DNA from: Acidobacteriota bacterium
Lineage (GTDB): Bacteria > Acidobacteriota > Terriglobia > Terriglobales > Acidobacteriaceae
NCBI GenBank assembly: GCA_021779935.1
Contig: JAJXZT010000011.1
Span: forward strand, 62,001-126,000
Length of the DNA stretch: 64,000 nucleotides
Reading direction: 5' to 3'
The position numbers and the translations under genes were made by a program. Below are positions 59,913 to 64,000 of this stretch, in pieces (positions within the stretch are counted from its first letter, which is position 1; every line of letters begins with the position of its first letter). The notes under the pieces were generated by a model, which saw only the letters and a list, made by a program, of their open reading frames with translations, had not been told where the DNA came from and searched no databases.

Positions 59913-60788
59913 TTACTTCAACCCTGCAATTTGATCCGCAACCTCTTCCGGCTTCCACGTATTCCCCGAGTACAGATCGACCAGTTTCCCGTCTGCTCCA
60001 ATCAGGGCCGTTCGTAGCGAATGGATAATCTGACCGCTCTGTTTTTCGTAGCTCAGGCCAAAAAACTCCGCTGCCTTCTTCGTCTCCGCCGGTGTCCCAC
60101 TGGCAAACTTCCAGTGCTCGAACTTCGGATCAACCTCTCCCGCGTAGCTCTTGCCATAGGCTCGCAGTATCGGCGGCTTATCGTAGTCTGGATCGATACT
60201 TATCGATAGTAGGTGGACTTTCTTCCACTCCGCCGGATCGTTCTGCTTGAGCCGTTTTGCAACTTCGGCAAAATTCCCGCTCATGCGAATGCAATAATCC
60301 GGCAGCGGACACCGCGTATAAATAAACGTCAGCAGCAGCGGTGCTCCCTTGAACTGCGCGATGTGAACCGGACGCCCATTCTGATCGACAAAGTGGAAGT
60401 CCGGAATCGCATCTCCCCTGTGCGGCAGGTTTACCGGCGAGGTGCTCGACTCCGATCCCGAATCCTGCGTCACCGAAATGTTTTCCAGGAAGCCTTCGTC
60501 GTCGGCTACCGCGAGCGTCGCCCGCAGGTGATCGCCCGGTTTCACAAAATCAAACGCCCACTTGTCCCGCACTTTGTACGGCATGATCATGGCGGGCATG
60601 AATCCCGGAATTTCCTTGTGGTCGAGCGTAATCGTCCCGGCTGCTTTGTCTACCGATACAACGCGACCTTCAATATCGTAGTGTTTTTCGTTCGCTGGTT
60701 GGGTGGGTTTGGAGTGGCAGGCGAAGATCACGACAAGCCCCGCACATAGGGCCGTCAGCGTAAGTGCTCTACAAAGAACGCGCGACAA
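59913..60788 (-). CDS. SCO1/SenC-family copper protein with CusF-like N-domain
   Basis: The 291-residue protein has a lipoprotein-like signal (LTALCAGLVVIFAC). A CusF-like copper-binding domain follows (about 35-105; DHKEIPGFMPAMIMPYKV). The SCO1 thioredoxin-fold domain (about 120-290) has YTRCPLPDYCIRMSGNF, LLSISIDPDYDKP and IIHSLRTALIG with the metal-binding His. The two cysteines are spaced CX5C where classical Sco1 has CX3C. SCO1 proteins deliver copper to cytochrome oxidase; the added domain may receive or store the metal. No oxidase genes are near. Confidence 0.87.
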   Translation of the reverse strand: MSRVLCRALTLTALCAGLVVIFACHSKPTQPANEKHYDIEGRVVSVDKAAGTITLDHKEIPGFMPAMIMPYKVRDKWAFDFVKPGDHLRATLAVADDEGFLENISVTQDSGSESSTSPVNLPHRGDAIPDFHFVDQNGRPVHIAQFKGAPLLLTFIYTRCPLPDYCIRMSGNFAEVAKRLKQNDPAEWKKVHLLSISIDPDYDKPPILRAYGKSYAGEVDPKFEHWKFASGTPAETKKAAEFFGLSYEKQSGQIIHSLRTALIGADGKLVDLYSGNTWKPEEVADQIAGLK

Positions 60789-60866
60789 TACACACCTCCC
60801 GCTTAGAGTGTAGTCCCGCTCTCCCTATGTGGAAAATGTGATCGCGTCACTGCGATGACCGGGTAT

Positions 60867-61370
60867 TTACCTTTGGGCGCTCGCCGTATCTTCCACAATC
60901 TCCACCAGGAATCCGAACGCATTTTCCGCCCGCGACTTCGGATGCACAAAGAACACCGTCGTGCCGCGCGATCCCGGTCTCGGAGCTTTGTCGATCAGGT
61001 TGAATCCCGCCTGCTTCATGTAGTCGAACGCCGCCTGTGCGTTACGCACCCGAAACGCCACGTGTGCAAATCCGCCGCGGCCGCCATTTTTCTCAATCAA
61101 TTTCTGCACCGGCGACTCCGCGCTCAGTGGCTCCAGCAACTGGATCAAGTTGGGGCCCTCGCCGATCTGCAACAGCACCTCTCGCACTTGGTCGCCTCCG
61201 TGGACGTCCTCGCGATGAATTTCGCAAAATCCCAGCAGCGCATACGCCGCCACTTGTCTGTCCAGTTGTCCTCGCGGCACCGCGATCGCCACGTGGTCCA
61301 CAAACAGAAATCCCGGCACCTGTTTCAATTGTTCGTAGGCTGCCATACCGTCCGTCGTCGAATGCATCAT
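60867..61370 (-). CDS. Methylmalonyl-CoA epimerase-like VOC protein
   Basis: The start at 61370 has GGAG 6 bases upstream; the longer frame to 61460 does not. The 167-residue protein is a vicinal-oxygen-chelate fold with paired modules: FLFVDHVAIAVPRGQLD, LLQIGEGPNLIQLLEP, GGRGGFAHVAFRVRNAQAAFDYM and GFLVEIVE. The His and Glu positions match methylmalonyl-CoA epimerase, which interconverts the stereoisomers in propionyl-CoA metabolism. Other VOC activities cannot be excluded. Confidence 0.75.
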   Translation of the reverse strand: MMHSTTDGMAAYEQLKQVPGFLFVDHVAIAVPRGQLDRQVAAYALLGFCEIHREDVHGGDQVREVLLQIGEGPNLIQLLEPLSAESPVQKLIEKNGGRGGFAHVAFRVRNAQAAFDYMKQAGFNLIDKAPRPGSRGTTVFFVHPKSRAENAFGFLVEIVEDTASAQR

Positions 61371-61499
61371 GCAAACTCCATCAGAGCCTGGTTCAACTGT
61401 ACGGCATCTCCCGCCTGCACGTGAATGGTTTTGATTTTCCTCGCCACCGATGCGTGGCATGGGAGATTGTAACGGTACAATTCGCGGGTTTGCTGGCGT

Positions 61500-62003
61500 T
61501 CAGGCTTGCGAAGAATGAATGCAGGAGGTGTGCAGCGCGCACTCTGAATGTGCGCAGGTACGCATATGTTCCCGTGTCTCGCGGATTTCCAGCAATTCGT
61601 TGCTCATCATCGTCACCACTTGCATGCAGAGATCCGTCCGCGCGCGCAGATACTCATTCAGCGTATCGGTTTCTATAAATCCGAGTTCCGATATTTCCAG
61701 CGCCTCGGCGGTGAACTGGTAGACATGCGCGCACATCGCGGCGGAAAAGCCCAGGACCGAACCGGGACCTGCAACTCGCGCCACAATCGACTCCCCGCTC
61801 TCCGCCGGAACCGTTACTTTCACCGATCCGGCCCGCACCACGAAGATCCCCAGTGCTGGTTCGTTGACCTTGAAAACCGGCGCACCCTTGGCGTTGATGA
61901 TCGGCTTCGCGATACCGCTCAGCGCGGAGTGCAACTCCGGCGGCGCCTGGAAACTCGCCGCACAAGACTGCGTATTGGACTTGATGTGTGACAGTTCTTT
62001 CAA
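61500..62003 (-). CDS. Cyclic-nucleotide-binding-domain protein lacking an HTH
   Basis: The 167-residue form uses a TTG at 62003, consistent with a promoter about 25 bases upstream; the open frame extends to an ATG at 62069 that lies inside a regulatory palindrome. Residues about 25-140 form a CRP-type effector domain (GIFVVRAGSVKVTVPAESGE, then AGPGSVLGFSAAM) and the dimer helix. It then ends with CAHSECALHTSCIH where the HTH should begin. No HTH follows in any frame, so it cannot bind DNA in the usual way. The Cys/His tail may bind metal. Confidence 0.68.
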   Translation of the reverse strand: MKELSHIKSNTQSCAASFQAPPELHSALSGIAKPIINAKGAPVFKVNEPALGIFVVRAGSVKVTVPAESGESIVARVAGPGSVLGFSAAMCAHVYQFTAEALEISELGFIETDTLNEYLRARTDLCMQVVTMMSNELLEIRETREHMRTCAHSECALHTSCIHSSQA

Positions 62004-62061
62004 AAGACAATAACCCCAAGATCGTTCTACTCTTTTTGTAACCGACCAACACACAACCTCG

Positions 62062-62088
62062 TGTGACATCAATCACAGAAGCTTGTGA
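62062..62088. promoter_or_regulatory. Triple half-site CRP/FNR-type array
   Basis: TGTGA, six bases, TCACA, six bases, TGTGA: two overlapping perfect palindromes between divergent genes. For the leftward gene, a TACAAA -10 element (62040-62035) would place the first palindrome 41.5 bases upstream of the start. For the rightward gene, TAAATT (62117-62122) gives about -60. Confidence 0.7.
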
Positions 62089-62160
62089 TCAACCCGCAAT
62101 CACTCCACCAATGTGCTAAATTTCCGCACTTTTCGCCCCGGCAATTACACTGGAGCTCGC

Positions 62161-63141
62161 ATGCAACTGCCCGAAACATTGCGTCGAGCCATTGACGAGC
62201 TCGCCTCCTCGCACGACGTTCGTACTCTGGCCCGCGCCTCTCGCGAACTCACCGCTTCCTACCAGTCCGGCTCTCTCTCCTCGCCCGCCATGGACTCCGC
62301 CGAGCATCGCGCCGCCTACCTTCTCGTGCGCACGCCTGCCACCTACGCCGCATGCGTCCACGCTCTCCGCCAGTTGCGCGACGTCTGCCCTGATCTCTCT
62401 CCGTCCTCCATGCTCGACCTCGGCGCCGGCCCCGGGACCGCTGCCTGGGCCACCTCCGAAGTATTTCCTTCTCTCGCCACGGTCAGCGCTTTCGAGCGCG
62501 ATCCGTCTCTCATCGAGATGGGACGTCGCCTCATGGTCGCCTCGCAAAATTCGGCACTGTCCTCCGCCCGCTGGACGCAGGGCGACTTGCGCACGAAACT
62601 ACCCGGCGACGACTTTGACCTTGTAGTTTTGTCTTACGCGCTCGGCGAATTGCAGCCAGGTGCACGTGCGGCCTTGCTCAACGCTGCCTGGCAACGGACA
62701 CGTCAGGCCTTTCTCATCGTCGAACCCGGCACTCGCACCGGTGCTTCTACCATCGTGGATGTCCGCCGCTGGTTCCTCGATAACGGCGCATCTCTCGCCG
62801 CGCCTTGTCCCCACGACGAAACTTGTCCCATGGCCGCTGGCGGAGACTGGTGCCACTTTGCCGAGCGCATCGAGCGCGGTTCTCTGCACCGCCGTCTGAA
62901 AGGCGGGGAGCTTGGCTATGAAGATGAGAAATTTTCCTACGTCGCGGCCGTGCGGAATCCCGTCGCGCGAGCTTCAGCGCGCATCGTCCGCCATCCCCTG
63001 CATCGCCCGGGACACCTGCAATTCACCCTCTGCACTGCGGTCGGACTCCAGTCGCAGACCGTCACAAAATCACAAAAGGACCGTTACAAGTTGGCGAAGA
63101 AATCTTCCTGGGGTGATCCTTGGCAGGCAAAATCGGAATAG
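62161..63141 (+). CDS. Rsm22-like ribosomal methyltransferase family protein
   Basis: The 326-residue protein has an S-adenosylmethionine-binding Rossmann core (SSMLDLGAGPGTAAWAT, LATVSAFERDPSLIEMG, FDLVVLSYALGEL, AFLIVEPGT). A Cys cluster CPHDETCPMAAGGDWCHF (about residues 220-237) follows, as in the mitochondrial Rsm22/METTL17 group, where it binds an Fe-S cluster. A basic tail ends the protein. Members act in small-ribosomal-subunit assembly. The start at 62161 fits the family; an extension to 62113 is possible. Confidence 0.82.
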   Translation: MQLPETLRRAIDELASSHDVRTLARASRELTASYQSGSLSSPAMDSAEHRAAYLLVRTPATYAACVHALRQLRDVCPDLSPSSMLDLGAGPGTAAWATSEVFPSLATVSAFERDPSLIEMGRRLMVASQNSALSSARWTQGDLRTKLPGDDFDLVVLSYALGELQPGARAALLNAAWQRTRQAFLIVEPGTRTGASTIVDVRRWFLDNGASLAAPCPHDETCPMAAGGDWCHFAERIERGSLHRRLKGGELGYEDEKFSYVAAVRNPVARASARIVRHPLHRPGHLQFTLCTAVGLQSQTVTKSQKDRYKLAKKSSWGDPWQAKSE

Positions 63142-63162
63142 CAGGCAGGCAGAGGATGCCGC

Positions 63163-63906
63163 CTAAGTCTCCTTCGCCGGTTCTTCCACAAAGCGGTACC
63201 CCACGCCTCGTGCCGTTACCAGCCTCCTCGGGTGCGAAGGTTCATCTTCTATGTAGCGTCGCAGCCGGACCACGAAATTATCGATGGCGCGCGTGTCTGT
63301 GTCTTCGCGCAGTCCCCACACTTCGTCCAGTATTTCTTTCCGCGAAATCACCCGTCCCGCGTTGCGAATGAAGTAGCGCAATAAATCGACTTCCATCAAT
63401 GTAAGACGCACAATATCGTCGCCGTCCCGCAGCTCCAGGTTCGTCAGGTCTACCGCCTTGTTGCCGAAGTGATAGACTTCCGCCTCGTTGCTGTTCGACG
63501 CCGTCACGATTTCCGCCGGACGTTCATGTTGCATCCATGCCGTCCGCCGCAGCAACCCTCGGATGCGTGCAATCAGAATCGACAGGTCAAACGGTTTTGG
63601 CAGATAGTCGTCCGTACCTGACTCGAATCCCTTCAACACGTCTTCCGGACGGCTCCTCGCCGTCAGCATCAGGATCGGAATATAGTTCCGTGCCTTGCGC
63701 AGTTCCGTCGCCACCGTAAAGCCGTCGCACCCCGGCAGCATCACGTCCAGCACCATCGCTTCAAACGGAACCTGCTCCGTCAGCAGCAATTGCAGTGCTG
63801 CCTCGCCGTTTTCCACGGCCGTCACTTCGTGTCCCTCGGCTTCCAGGTTGAACTGCAACCCCTGCGCCAGGTGCGCTTCGTCTTCCACTACCAGGATGCG
63901 GCTCAT
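63163..63906 (-). CDS. OmpR/PhoB-family response regulator
   Basis: The 247-residue protein has a receiver (ILVVEDEAHLAQGL, Asp in FEAMVLDVMLPGCDG, Lys in LPKPFDLSILIAR) and a winged-helix domain (LRYFIRNAGRVISRKEILDEVWG and NFVVRLRRYIEDE). The linker between them is longer than usual by about 20 residues (AWMQHERPAEIVTASNSNEAEVY). Its ATG overlaps the stop of the upstream kinase gene by 4 bases, an operon order of kinase then regulator. It converges with the Rsm22-like gene. Confidence 0.92.
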   Translation of the reverse strand: MSRILVVEDEAHLAQGLQFNLEAEGHEVTAVENGEAALQLLLTEQVPFEAMVLDVMLPGCDGFTVATELRKARNYIPILMLTARSRPEDVLKGFESGTDDYLPKPFDLSILIARIRGLLRRTAWMQHERPAEIVTASNSNEAEVYHFGNKAVDLTNLELRDGDDIVRLTLMEVDLLRYFIRNAGRVISRKEILDEVWGLREDTDTRAIDNFVVRLRRYIEDEPSHPRRLVTARGVGYRFVEEPAKET

Positions 63907-64000
63907 CGGTTGTATATCCTTGGAATTTTGATCGTAACGGTTGCCCCCAAACCTTCGCCTTCGCTCGATGCGTATGCGTCGCCGCCATGATGCCGTGCCA
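63903..64000 (-). CDS. Sensor histidine kinase, C-terminal end only
   Basis: Reading leftward from the right edge in the frame that ends at the TGA of 63905-63903 gives HHGGDAYASSEGEGLGATVTIKIP and a short tail. HGG, SxxGxG, then a hydrophobic strand ending in P is the typical last part of a HATPase domain. About 32 codons are visible; the rest lies beyond the window. It is translationally coupled to the response regulator. Confidence 0.7.
   Translation of the reverse strand, partial: ARHHGGDAYASSEGEGLGATVTIKIPRIYNR

Overview
The window looks like chromosomal DNA of a moderately GC-rich Gram-negative bacterium. It carries TolC, HlyD, SCO1 and Spy-type envelope proteins, many signal peptides and c-type cytochromes. 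The mix of DUF6600, DUF5715 and DUF1906 proteins, the compact trp operon and the hairpin-rich intergenic repeats suggest an acidobacterium (Koribacter/Terriglobia-like). That placement is inference from gene content. I saw no rRNA, tRNA, transposon, phage or CRISPR.

Layout: 1-6105 holds secreted and envelope proteins (Spy-like, DUF6600, a DsbD-N plus redoxin pair, DUF1906, DUF5715). 6178-13416 is a seven-gene efflux operon (TetR, TolC, HlyD, two ABC ATPases, two ABC-2 permeases) with a palindromic operator at the TetR start. 13789-18333 holds two head-to-head two-component systems. 18344-20657 holds a cytochrome c, an unknown secreted protein and a YdcF-like protein. 20757-30101 holds metK behind a riboswitch-like leader, then the trpDCFBA-aroF-trpEG operon, which is preceded by an unannotated Trp-rich leader peptide. 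30117-32342 holds a cytochrome lipoprotein and malic enzyme.

32427-40898 is an unusual tricarboxylate cluster: HD-like protein, MmgE/PrpD, a 54-residue Cys-rich protein, a fungal-Lys4-like homoaconitase, an isocitrate/isopropylmalate-type dehydrogenase, a CitD-CitE fusion and CitF. 41225-47629 holds an acyl-activating/ACP/acyltransferase fusion, a tandemly duplicated secreted protein (second copy frameshifted), a HAD phosphatase and a small Cys-rich protein. 48553-53753 encodes three pilin-like subunits, a PapD-like chaperone and an outer-membrane barrel with C-terminal carboxypeptidase-regulatory-like domains. It reads as a divergent chaperone-usher-like secretion system and is my best candidate for something undescribed. 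54483-59823 is hypF-C-D-E plus a hydrogenase maturation protease. 59913-64000 holds a SCO1 protein, methylmalonyl-CoA epimerase, a cyclic-nucleotide-binding-domain protein without a DNA-binding domain, an Rsm22-like methyltransferase and a response regulator/kinase pair.

Five intergenic sites fit or nearly fit TGTGA-N6-TCACA. They lie before malic enzyme, the tricarboxylate cluster, hypF, the maturation protease and the cyclic-nucleotide-binding protein, which suggests that one CRP/FNR-type regulator links these units.
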